This document shows, in pieces, positions 17,585 to 26,518 of a stretch of DNA of 64,000 nt (the first letter of the stretch is position 1; every line of letters begins with the position of its first letter). Origin of the DNA: Bacillus sp. T3 (GTDB lineage: Bacteria; Bacillota; Bacilli; Bacillales; Cytobacillaceae); the NCBI RefSeq assembly GCF_033449965.1, contig NZ_CP137761.1:1860001-1924000 (forward strand), in the 5' to 3' direction. The position numbers were made by a program, and so were the translations under genes. The notes under the pieces were generated by a model that had not been told where the DNA came from, made no database searches, and saw nothing but the letters and a program-made list of their open reading frames with translations.

Positions 17585-17714
17585 TGTAACACTCCTCCCT
17601 TAATCCATTTCGCAATGGTTGTAATATCCTCACGATAATCACGCCTATAGGAATAAGATTTTGCCTTTATTAACGCTACTTTTATCATTCCCATTTTATT
17701 TTGAATCATGAATT

Positions 17715-17740
17715 TTACTGTTCATTTTTCTGTACAGTAA
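17715..17740. promoter_or_regulatory. Inverted repeat upstream of deoD
   Basis: TTACTGT (17715-17721) and ACAGTAA (17734-17740) form a perfect 7-bp inverted repeat with a 12-base spacer, 62 bases before the deoD start and next to an AT-rich promoter-like stretch. It could be an operator; no cognate regulator is recognised. Confidence 0.35.
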
Positions 17741-17802
17741 TAATATGCTATAGTTTTTAATGTTGAATGAAAAAACTTCTTTTGATGAATGGAGGAAAAA
17801 GG

Positions 17803-18507
17803 ATGAGTATCCATATTGCTGCAAAAGAAAACGAAATTGCTGAAACCGTACTCTTACCAGGTGATCCACTGCGAGCAAAGTATATAGCTGAAACCTTTTT
17901 AGAAAACACTGTTTGTTATAATGAGGTTCGTAATATGTTTGGCTATACAGGTACATATAAAGGAAAACCTATTTCCGTTCAAGGAACTGGGATGGGGGTT
18001 CCATCCATATCCATTTACATTAATGAGCTAATGCAAAGCTATAATGTTCAAAAATTAATACGAGTTGGTACTTGTGGGGCCATTCAAAGGGATGTAAAAG
18101 TAAGAGACGTTATCCTAGCGATGAGTGCATCAACGGATTCGCAAATGAACCGCCTTACTTTTGGAGGGGTTGATTATGCTCCAACTGCGGATTTTGATTT
18201 GCTAAAAAAAGCGTACGATGCTGGAGTTCAAAAGGGGCTTAATTTAAAAGTAGGAAATGTTTTCACTGCCGACCTATTTTATAATGATAATGCCGAGCAT
18301 GAAAAATGGGCAAAATACAAAATATTAGCAATTGAAATGGAGACAGCGGCGCTCTATACATTAGCGGCGAAATTCAGCCGTCAGGCGTTATCCGTTCTTA
18401 CGGTGAGTGATCACATTCTAACCGGTGAAGAAACGACAGCAGAAGAGAGACAAACAACCTTCAATGAGATGATTGAAGTTGCATTAGAGGCTTCTATAAC
18501 AGAATAA
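17803..18507 (+). CDS. deoD: Purine-nucleoside phosphorylase DeoD
   Basis: A 234-residue hexameric-type phosphorylase that splits purine (deoxy)nucleosides with phosphate into base and (deoxy)ribose-1-phosphate. ATG 17803 is behind GGAGGAAAAAGG; a longer frame from 17767 has no site. VLLPGDPLRAKYIAETF binds phosphate, RVGTCGAIQ and AIEMETAALY bind nucleoside, and the catalytic Asp lies in TVSDHILTGEET. It is followed by yodJ as in B. subtilis, but has its own terminator. Confidence 0.95.
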   Translation: MSIHIAAKENEIAETVLLPGDPLRAKYIAETFLENTVCYNEVRNMFGYTGTYKGKPISVQGTGMGVPSISIYINELMQSYNVQKLIRVGTCGAIQRDVKVRDVILAMSASTDSQMNRLTFGGVDYAPTADFDLLKKAYDAGVQKGLNLKVGNVFTADLFYNDNAEHEKWAKYKILAIEMETAALYTLAAKFSRQALSVLTVSDHILTGEETTAEERQTTFNEMIEVALEASITE

Positions 18508-18532
18508 ACCAATAATATCTCAATAACGAATG

Positions 18533-18565
18533 AAAAGGTGCCTGATTTGCAGGTGCCTTTTTTCA
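18533..18565 (+). terminator. Terminator of deoD
   Basis: AAAAGGTGCCTG and CAGGTGCCTTTT around a five-base loop, then TTTTC. Confidence 0.85.
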
Positions 18566-18690
18566 ATGAATGTTCGAAAAATCACAGGGTTTTTGTTGGA
18601 TTTTGCTGTTTTTTCGTTACATTCTGTCGTTTCGTGGTAAAATACTTAGTATTGTATAGTTATAAGAAATTTTTTAGATTGGTGGGTAAT

Positions 18691-19512
18691 ATGAATAGAT
18701 TGCATATCCCAATTGTTTTAAGTCTGATTTTATTAACCGGATGCAATCGGTTTGATACGTATTTTAAAAAGCTTCCCTTTATAAATGAATCTGATCAGAA
18801 TGGCTCACAACAGATTGATGAAAAAAAGGTAGATGAAAAAACAAATGATCAGACCACAGCTGATGAATTGACACTTGAGGCTGGATATTTTAATGTGATT
18901 GAACAGGTTGCCGGAAAAAGTGTCATTCAAAATCCTAAGAATGAATTAGCATTAGTTAATAAACTGTATGCGCTACCTGAAGGGTACATCCCTTCAGACT
19001 TAAAAAGGCCAAATGTTCATTTTTCATTTGGTGAAGAGGAATTAGAGAAAAGCTTTCTTCGTGAAGCAGCAGCAAATGCCCTTGAAAAAATGTTTGTTCA
19101 GGCTAAACAGGAAGGGATCGAATTAAATGCTGTTTCTGGATATAGGTCTTATGACCGACAGGTAGCACTTTTTGCTGCAGAGGTTAGTCGTGTGGGTGAA
19201 GAGCAGGCTATACAAGCCGTTGCTGTCCCAGGGAACAGTGAGCATCAAACTGGGCTAGCTATGGATATATCGAGTGATAGTATGAACAATGAATTATCGG
19301 AACAATTTGAGACAAGTGTTGAAGGTAAATGGTTAGCTGAAAATGCTCATCGATTTGGTTTTATTCTCCGCTATCCAAAAGGTAAAGAGAACATAACAGG
19401 GTACCAATTTGAGCCTTGGCATTTCCGTTATGTTGGAGAAAAGTCTGCTACAGTTATCTATGAAAAAAATTGGACTCTTGAAGAATTTTTTAACATTGTC
19501 AAAAAAATATAA
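18691..19512 (+). CDS. yodJ: M15 D,D/L,D-carboxypeptidase lipoprotein (YodJ/LdcB-like)
   Basis: A 273-residue secreted lipoprotein. ATG 18691 follows TTGGTGGG; the longer frame from 18538 runs through the deoD terminator and is rejected. The lipobox is LILLTGC. The VanY/LdcB catalytic domain (about 150-270) has SGYRSYDRQVALF, the zinc-binding SEHQTGLAMDIS and EPWHFRYVG. It trims terminal D-alanine from peptidoglycan stem peptides at the cell surface. Located between deoD and a C-terminal protease, as in B. subtilis. Confidence 0.9.
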   Translation: MNRLHIPIVLSLILLTGCNRFDTYFKKLPFINESDQNGSQQIDEKKVDEKTNDQTTADELTLEAGYFNVIEQVAGKSVIQNPKNELALVNKLYALPEGYIPSDLKRPNVHFSFGEEELEKSFLREAAANALEKMFVQAKQEGIELNAVSGYRSYDRQVALFAAEVSRVGEEQAIQAVAVPGNSEHQTGLAMDISSDSMNNELSEQFETSVEGKWLAENAHRFGFILRYPKGKENITGYQFEPWHFRYVGEKSATVIYEKNWTLEEFFNIVKKI

Positions 19513-19634
19513 GGTAAAGTGAAACAACCTAGTCCAGAACAGCGTCAAATAGGATAAAATGGTATCTAAACAATAGCGTTAACGATTTCAAATTACATGT
19601 AGATCTACTAGGGATTATGAAAGTGGTGAGAGGT

Positions 19635-21129
19635 TTGGAGCAAAACGAATTAGACCAAAAAAAGCCTGAACAGCAAGAACAACAAAAACCTGGAACAAAC
19701 TGCAGGATTTGTAAGAATGAAAAAATTCCACTTTGCGATGCTACTTTTTCTTCTTGTCTTTTTAACAGCAGGAATTACGACCTTTGCATTAGCATTCGGG
19801 GATGAAAAGGTTGTCCAAAACCCAACGGTGAATGAGCGTGAGGAATTTGACAAGCTTTATACTGTTTTTGATACGCTGAAGCAAGATTATTTTAAAGATG
19901 TTAAGGATTCAAAATTAATAAACGGTGCGATCAATGGAATGATTGAAGCTCTCGATGATCCATATTCTGATTATATGAATGAAGAAGAGGCAAATAGCTT
20001 TCACCAGAGTATCTCCTCTTCGTTTGAAGGAATCGGTGCTGAAATTCAAGAACAAGACGGTCATATAGTTATTGTGACACCGTTAAAAGGATCACCAGCA
20101 GAGAAGGCAGGTTTAAAGCCAAACGATAAGGTTATTACAGTTGATGGTAAAAGCCTGCAAGGAATGAGTTCTACAGAGGCTGTGACTTTAATCCGTGGGA
20201 AAAAGGGAACGAAGGTCGAATTAAGTATCATGCGGACAGGTATGGAAGAACCTATGAATGTTTCGATTATCCGTGATACGATTCCGCTTCAAACTGTTTA
20301 TGGCAAGATGCTTGATGGTGGGATTGCGCAGGTTCAAATTACCTCATTCTCTCAGAATACAACTTCTGACCTTGAAAAGGTATTAACAGAAATGAAAGAC
20401 CAAGGTATGAAGGGACTTGTTTTAGATTTAAGACAAAATCCTGGTGGATTATTAGATCAAGCGATTAATATTTCAAGTATGTTTGTGCCAAATGGTAAAA
20501 TCATCTTTAAAGTAGAAGACCGTGCTGGAAAAATACAGGAATATAAATCAGAAAATCAAGGCAATTCGACGACTCCACTTGTCGTTCTCATTGATAAAGG
20601 AAGTGCAAGTGCGTCTGAAATCTTTGCAGCTGCAGTTAGTGAAAGTGCTGGAATTCCGTTAGTGGGTGAAACCTCATTTGGTAAAGGAACCGTGCAAAGA
20701 GCACAGGACTTTGAGGATGGTTCTAATATAAAGTTAACAACAGAAAAGTGGTTAACACCAAAAGGAAACTGGATCCATCAAAAAGGGATTAAGCCGGATT
20801 ATGAAGTGGCTTTGCCAGAGTACGCTTCGCTACAAATAATTGATCCAGAGAAGGAATACAAAATCTCATCCTCTGGTAATGAAGTAAAGTCAGCTCAAAA
20901 AATGCTTAAGGCAATTGGATTTGATCCTGGTCGAGAAGATGGATTCTTTGATCAGAACACAGAAAATGCCATTAAAGCCCTGCAAAAAGATGCGCAACTT
21001 GATCAAAATGGAGTTCTTAGTGGGAAAACGACGATGATGTTAATGGACCGTCTAAGAACGCAAATTGAACAAAATGATACCCAATTAATGAAAGCTGTCG
21101 AGCTTTTAAAAGCACAAATGGGCTCATAA
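19635..21129 (+). CDS. ctpA: C-terminal processing peptidase, S41 family (CtpA/CtpB-like; frameshift near the start)
   Basis: A serine protease with an N-terminal membrane anchor (FHFAMLLFLLVFLTAG), a PDZ domain (about IVTPLKGSPAEKAGLKPNDK), the catalytic core with Ser in IDKGSASASEIFAAA and Lys in SFGKGTVQ, and a C-terminal peptidoglycan-binding domain. The uninterrupted frame starts at ATG 19717, but no ribosome-binding site precedes it. Upstream, a TTG at 19635 behind GTGAGAGG opens a Gln/Glu-rich tail in another frame. Removing one base at CCTGG (19689-19693) fuses them as KPEQTAGFVRMKKFHF, typical of the family. I place the true start at 19635 and treat the shift as an error. Confidence 0.85.
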
Positions 21130-21167
21130 AAGTAAATGAACAAACCTCTTTAATGAGAGGTCTAAGA

Positions 21168-21217
21168 CTGTAGACAAACTCGGTGAAAATCGATTTTTGT
21201 CTACAGTTTTTTTCTTT
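21168..21217 (+). terminator. Terminator of the ctp gene
   Basis: ACTGTAGACAAA pairs with TTTTGTCTACAGT, with a 15-base loop, then a run of seven T. Confidence 0.85.
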
Positions 21218-21310
21218 CTAGTATAAGTGGAGTGTGTCCGAATAGCAGATAACATGGAGAATTAATGAAAGAGATTGAAAACCTCTTTGGATGTAGTCGA
21301 TTAAAAAAGG

Positions 21311-21339
21311 TTGACACATTCTTATATTTTTATTATTAT
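21311..21339 (+). promoter_or_regulatory. SigA-type promoter of the persulfide operon
   Basis: TTGACA at 21311-21316 and TATTAT at 21334-21339 are 17 bases apart. The predicted transcription start falls inside the first CstR-like operator, as expected for repression. Confidence 0.65.
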
Positions 21340-21340
21340 C

Positions 21341-21355
21341 ATACCCATAGGGGTA
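21341..21355. promoter_or_regulatory. CstR/CsoR-like operator 1
   Basis: ATACCCATAGGGGTA is a 15-bp pseudo-palindrome of the ATACC...GGTA type bound by CsoR-family persulfide sensors (CstR). It overlaps the predicted transcription start of the yrkE-like gene. Confidence 0.6.
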
Positions 21356-21381
21356 AAGGTAAAAATTTTTTCTAAATATAA

Positions 21382-21396
21382 ATACCCGTATAGGTA
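21382..21396. promoter_or_regulatory. CstR/CsoR-like operator 2
   Basis: ATACCCGTATAGGTA, the same 15-bp architecture as operator 1, 41 bp downstream and 25 bases before the yrkE-like start codon. Confidence 0.55.
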
Positions 21397-21420
21397 ATTA
21401 AATATAGGAGGTCATTAAAA

Positions 21421-21900
21421 ATGGCAGAGAAGAAAAAAACAACAATCGTCCTATTAAGCGGAGATTATGATAAAACAATGGCAGCTTATATTATTGCGAA
21501 TGGTGCAGCAGCCTACGACCATGAAGTAACTATCTTTCACACATTCTGGGGATTAAATGCTTTACGCAAAGATGAAAATATTTCAGTTGAAAAAGGATTT
21601 TTGGAGAAAATGTTTTCGAAAATGATGCCGAGAGGCGCTGACAAAATGGGACTTTCAAAAATGAACTTTGCTGGTTTTGGACCTAAGTTGATTAAGAAGG
21701 TCATGAAAAAACACAATGCAATGTCTCTTCCTCAACTAATTGAAATGGCTCAAGAGCAGGATATAAAATTAATTGCATGTACCATGACGATGGATTTACT
21801 AGGTCTGCAAAAAGAAGAGCTATTAGACAATATTGAATATGCAGGAGTTGCCGCGTATTTAGCAGAGGCTGAAGACGGGAATGTAAATTTATTTATTTAG
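21421..21900 (+). CDS. DsrE/DsrF/DrsH-like family protein (YrkE-type)
   Basis: A 159-residue protein of the DsrE2 type. KKTTIVLLSGDYDKTMAAYI opens the Rossmann-like fold, EVTIFHTFWGLNALRK follows, and a conserved Cys lies in IKLIACTMTMDLLGL near residue 120. Such proteins carry or relay persulfide sulfur with TusA and rhodaneses. It is the first gene of an operon with the order of B. subtilis yrkE-yrkF-yrkH-yrkI-yrkJ. Its GGAGG site is strong. Expression is probably derepressed by sulfide or polysulfide through the flanking CstR-like sites. Confidence 0.88.
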   Translation: MAEKKKTTIVLLSGDYDKTMAAYIIANGAAAYDHEVTIFHTFWGLNALRKDENISVEKGFLEKMFSKMMPRGADKMGLSKMNFAGFGPKLIKKVMKKHNAMSLPQLIEMAQEQDIKLIACTMTMDLLGLQKEELLDNIEYAGVAAYLAEAEDGNVNLFI

Positions 21901-21921
21901 ATAAAAACAGGGGGATATTAA

Positions 21922-22497
21922 ATGGATAACATGAAAGCAAATGTAATTTTAGATGCAAAAGGATTAGCATGTCCAATGCCAATTGTCAAAACGAAGAAGG
22001 CAATGAATGGATTAGATGCTGGTCAAGTATTGGAAGTTCAGGCAACGGATAAAGGGTCCAAAGCTGATATCAAGGCATGGTCTGAAAGTACAGGTCATCA
22101 ATATTTAGGGACGCTGGAGGAAGGAGAAGTATTAAAACACTATATTAGAAAGTCCTCAAGTGATGAATCAATCGAAAGAAAACATCCAAATGTCATTAAT
22201 AATGACGAACTCGAAAAGAAAATTGAAGCAAGTGAAAATATTGTAGTTCTTGATGTAAGAGAAACAGCAGAATTTGCCTTTAATCACATTCCTATTGCGA
22301 TTTCGATTCCTTTAGGTGAACTAGAACAACGTTTAGGTGAATTAGATAAAGAAAAAGAAACTTATGTTGTTTGCCGAACAGGGAGCCGCAGTGACCTTGC
22401 TGCACAAAATTTAGCGGATTTGGGCTTTACAAAAGTTATAAACGTTGTCCCAGGTATGAGTCAATGGTCAGGAAAAACAACTGGTTTAAAAAATTAG
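21922..22497 (+). CDS. TusA-rhodanese fusion sulfurtransferase (YrkF-type)
   Basis: A 191-residue two-domain sulfur carrier. Residues 6-75 form a TusA domain with the active Cys in GLACPMPIVKTKKAMN. Residues 95-190 form a rhodanese domain with the active Cys in VVCRTGSRSDLAAQNL. The TusA half is almost the same as the stand-alone TusA three genes on, so one is a duplication of the other. It would accept persulfide from the downstream enzymes. It overlaps the regulon of the CstR-like sites and starts 21 bases after the yrkE-like stop. Confidence 0.9.
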   Translation: MDNMKANVILDAKGLACPMPIVKTKKAMNGLDAGQVLEVQATDKGSKADIKAWSESTGHQYLGTLEEGEVLKHYIRKSSSDESIERKHPNVINNDELEKKIEASENIVVLDVRETAEFAFNHIPIAISIPLGELEQRLGELDKEKETYVVCRTGSRSDLAAQNLADLGFTKVINVVPGMSQWSGKTTGLKN

Positions 22498-22580
22498 ATC
22501 GCCGTACACAGATTGAGGTAATGGATGGTCTAGTTTCTAAAATGATATTTTCATCTATCATATTTTTTTTGAGACAAAAC

Positions 22581-22595
22581 ATACCGTAGGGGGTA
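22581..22595. promoter_or_regulatory. CstR/CsoR-like operator 3 (internal)
   Basis: ATACCGTAGGGGGTA, the same length and ends as operators 1 and 2, lying six bases before the start codon of the rhodanese-MBL gene. It suggests a second regulated start inside the operon, or direct occlusion of the start region. Confidence 0.5.
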
Positions 22596-22601
22596 ACTTG
22601 A

Positions 22602-23729
22602 ATGACTGTAAATGTAATGAACTCAAAAGATGTTACACAAAAAGTATTTAATAAGGAAGAATTATTCATTCTAGATGTTCGAAATGAGAGTGACTTTCAG
22701 GATTGGAAAATTGAAGGAGAAAACTTCGAGTATTATAATATCCCTTATTTTGAATTACTAGATGGTGTTGAAAGTATTATGGATAAGATTCCTTCTGATA
22801 AAGAAGTTTTAGTGGTATGTGCGAAGGAAGGATCATCTATTATGATAGCTGAAATGCTCTCTGACGCAGGGCTTGCGGTTTCTTATCTAAAGGGTGGAAT
22901 GAAAGCTTGGAGTGAGCATTTGGAACCTGTAAAGGTAGGAGATTTGAAAGATGGCGGTGAAATTTATCAGTTTGTACGTATCGGTAAGGGCTGCTTATCT
23001 TATATGGTTGTATCGAATGCTGATGCTGCGATAATTGATGCCACTCGAATGACTGATATTTATCTTGAATTTGCTGATAGTATTGGTGCAAAAATTACTC
23101 ATGTTTTTGACACACACTTACATGCGGACCACATTTCCGGTGGAAGAAGCATTGCAGAAAAAACAGGCGCTACTTATTGGCTGCCTCCAAAGGATGCAAC
23201 AGACGTTACTTTTGAGTTCCAACCATTAGAAGATGGACACCTAGTAGAAATTGGAACGGTAAAAATTAATATTCATGCCTTATATTCTCCAGGCCATACA
23301 ATTGGGTCTACTTCATTTATTGTCGATGAAAAGTTCTTACTTTCTGGTGATATCTTGTTCATTGACTCAATCGGAAGACCAGATTTAGCTGGCTTAGCTC
23401 AGGATTGGGTAGGTGATTTAAGAGAAAGTCTATATAAACGTTACAGAGAACTTTCCGAGGAACTAATTGTTCTTCCTGCACACTTCATGATTATTGAAGA
23501 ACTAAATGAAGATGGTAGTGTATCAGAAAAATTAGGAACATTATATGCACAAAATCATGGCCTGAATATTGAAGATGAAAATGATTTTAGAAAAATGGTA
23601 ACGGAAAACTTACCACCACAACCAAATGCTTATCAAGAAATTCGTGAAACAAACATGGGAAAAATCAGTCCTGATGAAGAAAAGCAACGTGAAATGGAAA
23701 TTGGACCAAATCGCTGTGCAGTTCGTTAA
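22602..23729 (+). CDS. Rhodanese-metallo-beta-lactamase fusion, persulfide dioxygenase-like (YrkH-type)
   Basis: A 375-residue fusion. The N-terminal rhodanese domain (about 1-110) has VVCAKEGSS as its active loop. The C-terminal metallo-beta-lactamase domain (about 125-350) has FDTHLHADHISGG, SPGHTIGSTSF, LLSGDILFIDSIGRPDL and LPAHFMI, the metal ligands of ETHE1-type persulfide dioxygenases. CstB of Staphylococcus aureus, which oxidises persulfides to thiosulfate, combines the same activities in the opposite order plus another domain. The likely role is detoxification of sulfide-derived persulfides in the cytoplasm. GGGGGTAAC at operator 3 may double as its ribosome-binding site. Confidence 0.88.
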   Translation: MTVNVMNSKDVTQKVFNKEELFILDVRNESDFQDWKIEGENFEYYNIPYFELLDGVESIMDKIPSDKEVLVVCAKEGSSIMIAEMLSDAGLAVSYLKGGMKAWSEHLEPVKVGDLKDGGEIYQFVRIGKGCLSYMVVSNADAAIIDATRMTDIYLEFADSIGAKITHVFDTHLHADHISGGRSIAEKTGATYWLPPKDATDVTFEFQPLEDGHLVEIGTVKINIHALYSPGHTIGSTSFIVDEKFLLSGDILFIDSIGRPDLAGLAQDWVGDLRESLYKRYRELSEELIVLPAHFMIIEELNEDGSVSEKLGTLYAQNHGLNIEDENDFRKMVTENLPPQPNAYQEIRETNMGKISPDEEKQREMEIGPNRCAVR

Positions 23730-23756
23730 GCACAACAAAAACTAGGAGGTAAAAGA

Positions 23757-23984
23757 ATGGAAGCAAATAAGGTTTTAGACGCAAAAGGGTTAGCGTGCCC
23801 AATGCCAATTGTAAAAACAAAAAAGGCGATGAATGAATTAGAAAGTGGTCAAGTTTTGGAAATTCATGCAACAGATAAAGGTGCAAAAAATGACCTTACT
23901 GCATGGGCAAAATCAGGTGGTCATGAGCTAATTAAACACGAAGTTGAGAACGATGTTTTGAAATTTTGGATTAAAAAAGGCTAA
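23757..23984 (+). CDS. TusA-like sulfur carrier (YrkI-type)
   Basis: A 75-residue TusA protein with the active-site Cys in LDAKGLACPMPIVKTKKAMN. It is preceded by CTAGGAGGTAAAAG. It shares almost all of its N-terminal 60 residues with the TusA half of the YrkF-type protein. It probably shuttles persulfide between the operon's sulfurtransferases. A hairpin with a T-run follows it, so distal tauE expression may be reduced. Confidence 0.9.
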   Translation: MEANKVLDAKGLACPMPIVKTKKAMNELESGQVLEIHATDKGAKNDLTAWAKSGGHELIKHEVENDVLKFWIKKG

Positions 23985-23989
23985 GAAGT

Positions 23990-24016
23990 AGGGAACCAGA
24001 TGGGGTTCCCTTTTCT
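23990..24016 (+). terminator. Intraoperon terminator or attenuator
   Basis: GGGAACC (23991-23997) pairs with GGTTCCC (24004-24010), followed by TTTTCTT. It lies between the TusA and TauE genes and is short enough to be leaky. Confidence 0.55.
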
Positions 24017-24034
24017 TATAGGAGAGGCTGTACA

Positions 24035-24811
24035 ATGGATATTGGCTTTATCATTACCATCTTCTTAATTGGTTTTATTGGTTCCTATATATCTGGGATG
24101 TTAGGAATAGGCGGTTCCATTATTAAATATCCGATGCTTTTATATATTCCACCTTTATTTGGTTTAGCAGCATTTAGTGCGCATGAAGTATCAGGAATAA
24201 GCGCTGTTCAGGTGTTTTTTGCGACGATTGGTGGTGTATGGGCCTACCGAAAAGGAGGATATTTAAATAAATCACTAATTGGATACATGGGAGCAAGCAT
24301 ATTAGTTGGTAGTTTTGTTGGCGGTTATGGTTCAAGGTTAATGACAGAAGGTGGGATCAATTTAGTTTATGGGATATTAGCATTAATAGCCGCAATCATG
24401 ATGTTTGTTCCGAAAAAAGGAATTGATGATATACCGCTAGACCAAGTGAAGTTTAATAAATGGATTGCAGTATCTTTAGCATTAATTGTTGGTATTGGTT
24501 CTGGAATTGTAGGAGCAGCAGGAGCATTTTTATTAGTTCCAATCATGCTAGTTGTATTAAAAATACCGACACGTATGACGATTGCATCTTCATTGGCTAT
24601 TACATTTATCTCCTCAATCGGTGCTACTATAGGGAAAATTTCAACCGGACAAGTAGAATTTTTACCTTCAGTCATCATGATTATAGCAAGCCTTATTGCC
24701 TCACCATTAGGTGCAATGGCTGGGAAAAAGATAAACACCAAGGTTTTACAAGTAATCTTGGCTATATTAATTTTAGCAACAGCAATAAAGATTTGGCTGG
24801 ATATACTATAG
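24035..24811 (+). CDS. TauE/SafE family sulfite exporter (YrkJ-type)
   Basis: A 258-residue membrane protein with about eight helices. The first includes GSYISGMLGIGGSIIKYPML, the family signature, and the half-repeat GIGSGIVGAAGAFLLVPIML appears again near residue 150. TauE/SafE proteins export sulfite, thiosulfate or related sulfur compounds. As last gene of the yrk-type operon it likely removes the thiosulfate or sulfite made by the persulfide dioxygenase. GGAGAGG precedes the ATG. Confidence 0.88.
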   Translation: MDIGFIITIFLIGFIGSYISGMLGIGGSIIKYPMLLYIPPLFGLAAFSAHEVSGISAVQVFFATIGGVWAYRKGGYLNKSLIGYMGASILVGSFVGGYGSRLMTEGGINLVYGILALIAAIMMFVPKKGIDDIPLDQVKFNKWIAVSLALIVGIGSGIVGAAGAFLLVPIMLVVLKIPTRMTIASSLAITFISSIGATIGKISTGQVEFLPSVIMIIASLIASPLGAMAGKKINTKVLQVILAILILATAIKIWLDIL

Positions 24812-24973
24812 ACCTAAGTTTATAAAGAAATTCAAAGTATGAAACAAGTTCTAGAGGTTTTTCATATCATGATATCTACACTTCAATTTTGCACTCCATT
24901 TTTTCTGAATGTTTTATTAGACCAAGGGAAAAACTTAAATATCGCGAAAATTTCAGAAAATGAGTGGGGAATC

Positions 24974-25822
24974 ATGACTGCAAAATGGATGATCGTATGC
25001 ATTACAGGATTTTTATTGATAGTGGACGGCTTCTTATATGACAAAATAAGCTATGCAACAACCGAGAATAGTATCCCCTCTTGGGAAAAGGTAAACAAGA
25101 TTTTACCAAAATACAGTAAATTTACAGTTGTTGATACGGAAACTGGAATGAAGTTTCGAGTTCAACGACGTGCGGGTAGTGCTCATGCAGATGTACAACC
25201 CTTATCAAGTGCTGACACGAAAATAATGAAAAAAATTTATAGTGGCAAATGGAGTTGGCGACGTCGTTCTATTTTTGTTATGAAAGGCAAACATCAAATT
25301 CCTGCCTCAATGCATGGAATGCCCCACGGAGCAGGCGCTTTACAAAATAATTTCCCTGGCCATTTTTGCATTCATTTTTATGGGAGTACGACTCATCGAA
25401 CAAATCATATGGATTTATCTCATAAATTAATGATATTAAAAGCGGCAGGTAAACTAGAAAGTCATTTGGCCGGTCCCGACCCGTATGAAGTTGTAAATGC
25501 TTTTTTTGCAGGATTAAAGGAGAAGGATAAAAGAATCGCTTCTGTCGCATCGTTGCAACCTGCAAATTGGACTGAGATAATTGAAAAAATAGACACTGTG
25601 CGAATTTCGCAAATGACCGTATTACCGATCGATGATGCCCGTGAGGAACTACACTTATTGATTCCAATTCAAATTGATTGGTTTTTAAAAGGGATTGGGC
25701 CAAAGCACTTTAACGGCAATATAGAAGTAATTCGATTTTCACAAGGGGATCCTTGGAAAGTGAGCAATTTGTCCTTTTTAGAACAAAATGGGTTAATTAC
25801 AACAAAAAGAGAAGGAGCATGA
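24974..25822 (+). CDS. Conserved secreted or membrane-anchored protein of unknown function
   Basis: About 282 residues from ATG 24974, preferred because GTGGGGA lies upstream and a hydrophobic segment follows at once (MTAKWMIVCITGFLLIVDGF). The reading from 24839 has no site. The conserved part (about residues 50-180) contains KFRVQRRAGSAHADVQPL, KWSWRRRSIFV, SMHGMPHGAGALQNNFPGHF and HFYGSTTHR, a His-rich extracellular domain that I have seen in Bacillus cell-wall-associated proteins but cannot name. The C-terminal part lacks motifs. Terminator at the 3' end. Confidence 0.6.
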   Translation: MTAKWMIVCITGFLLIVDGFLYDKISYATTENSIPSWEKVNKILPKYSKFTVVDTETGMKFRVQRRAGSAHADVQPLSSADTKIMKKIYSGKWSWRRRSIFVMKGKHQIPASMHGMPHGAGALQNNFPGHFCIHFYGSTTHRTNHMDLSHKLMILKAAGKLESHLAGPDPYEVVNAFFAGLKEKDKRIASVASLQPANWTEIIEKIDTVRISQMTVLPIDDAREELHLLIPIQIDWFLKGIGPKHFNGNIEVIRFSQGDPWKVSNLSFLEQNGLITTKREGA

Positions 25823-25852
25823 GTATCAGTATTCATGCTTCTTCTTTTTTGT
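25809..25852 (+). terminator. Terminator overlapping the previous stop codon
   Basis: GAAGGAGCATGA (25811-25822) pairs with TCATGCTTCTTC (25833-25844), followed by six T. The 5' arm holds the last codons of the gene. Confidence 0.85.
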
Positions 25853-26014
25853 TGTAATTTTTTTGCCAAACCTTGTCTTAATATGTAACAATACGACTAG
25901 GGAGAAAGTAGAAAGTTATCACTTTTTGCACAAATCGGTTAGTGATTAGACAATTAGTGGAAGAGCTTTTTATGATTTGATTTTTATTTACATAGAAACA
26001 AGGGGGAGAATAAT

Positions 26015-26497
26015 TTGAAAAAATTTTTGGGATTGATTTTGCTTGTGGGTTTTCTGTTCGCCTTAGTGGCTTGCTCTGGTTCTGAGGAATCAAATGATGA
26101 GCATAATGAGGATTCGATGAAATGGGTTGATGTAAACTTGACGATTAGCCCTGAAAAACCACAGGCCAATGAACCTGTTCTCTTTAAAGCAGCCGTAACA
26201 TATGGGGATGAGATTGTTACAGATGCAAAAGAAGTATCATTTGAAATTTGGCGTGCCAACGATGAAAATCATGAGGAAGTTGCGGTAGAAAAAGCAACCG
26301 ATGGTGCGTACCAGCTTGAAAAAAACTTTGAAAGAGATGGAACATATTATGTCATTGCCCATGTTACGGCAAAGAGTATGCATAATATGCCGAAGAAGGA
26401 ATTTGTTATCGGTACTCCGAGTGAACCAGAGAAGAAGGATGAAAAGAGCCAGTATATGGAAGAACATGATTCAATGGACGATTCAGAATCAAAATAA
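26015..26497 (+). CDS. FixH/YtkA-like lipoprotein
   Basis: A 160-residue lipoprotein from a TTG start behind AAGGGGGAG. The lipobox is LFALVAC, with Cys at about residue 20. A single immunoglobulin-like YtkA/FixH domain (about 35-135) contains LTISPEKPQANEPVLFKAAV, and a Glu/Lys/Asp-rich tail ends the protein. The MHNMPKKEF segment hints at copper binding through Met and His, but this is not established. It is monocistronic, converging on the Hsp20-like gene. Confidence 0.75.
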   Translation: MKKFLGLILLVGFLFALVACSGSEESNDEHNEDSMKWVDVNLTISPEKPQANEPVLFKAAVTYGDEIVTDAKEVSFEIWRANDENHEEVAVEKATDGAYQLEKNFERDGTYYVIAHVTAKSMHNMPKKEFVIGTPSEPEKKDEKSQYMEEHDSMDDSESK

Positions 26498-26518
26498 TGG
26501 CTCCTTATTGAAACCACT

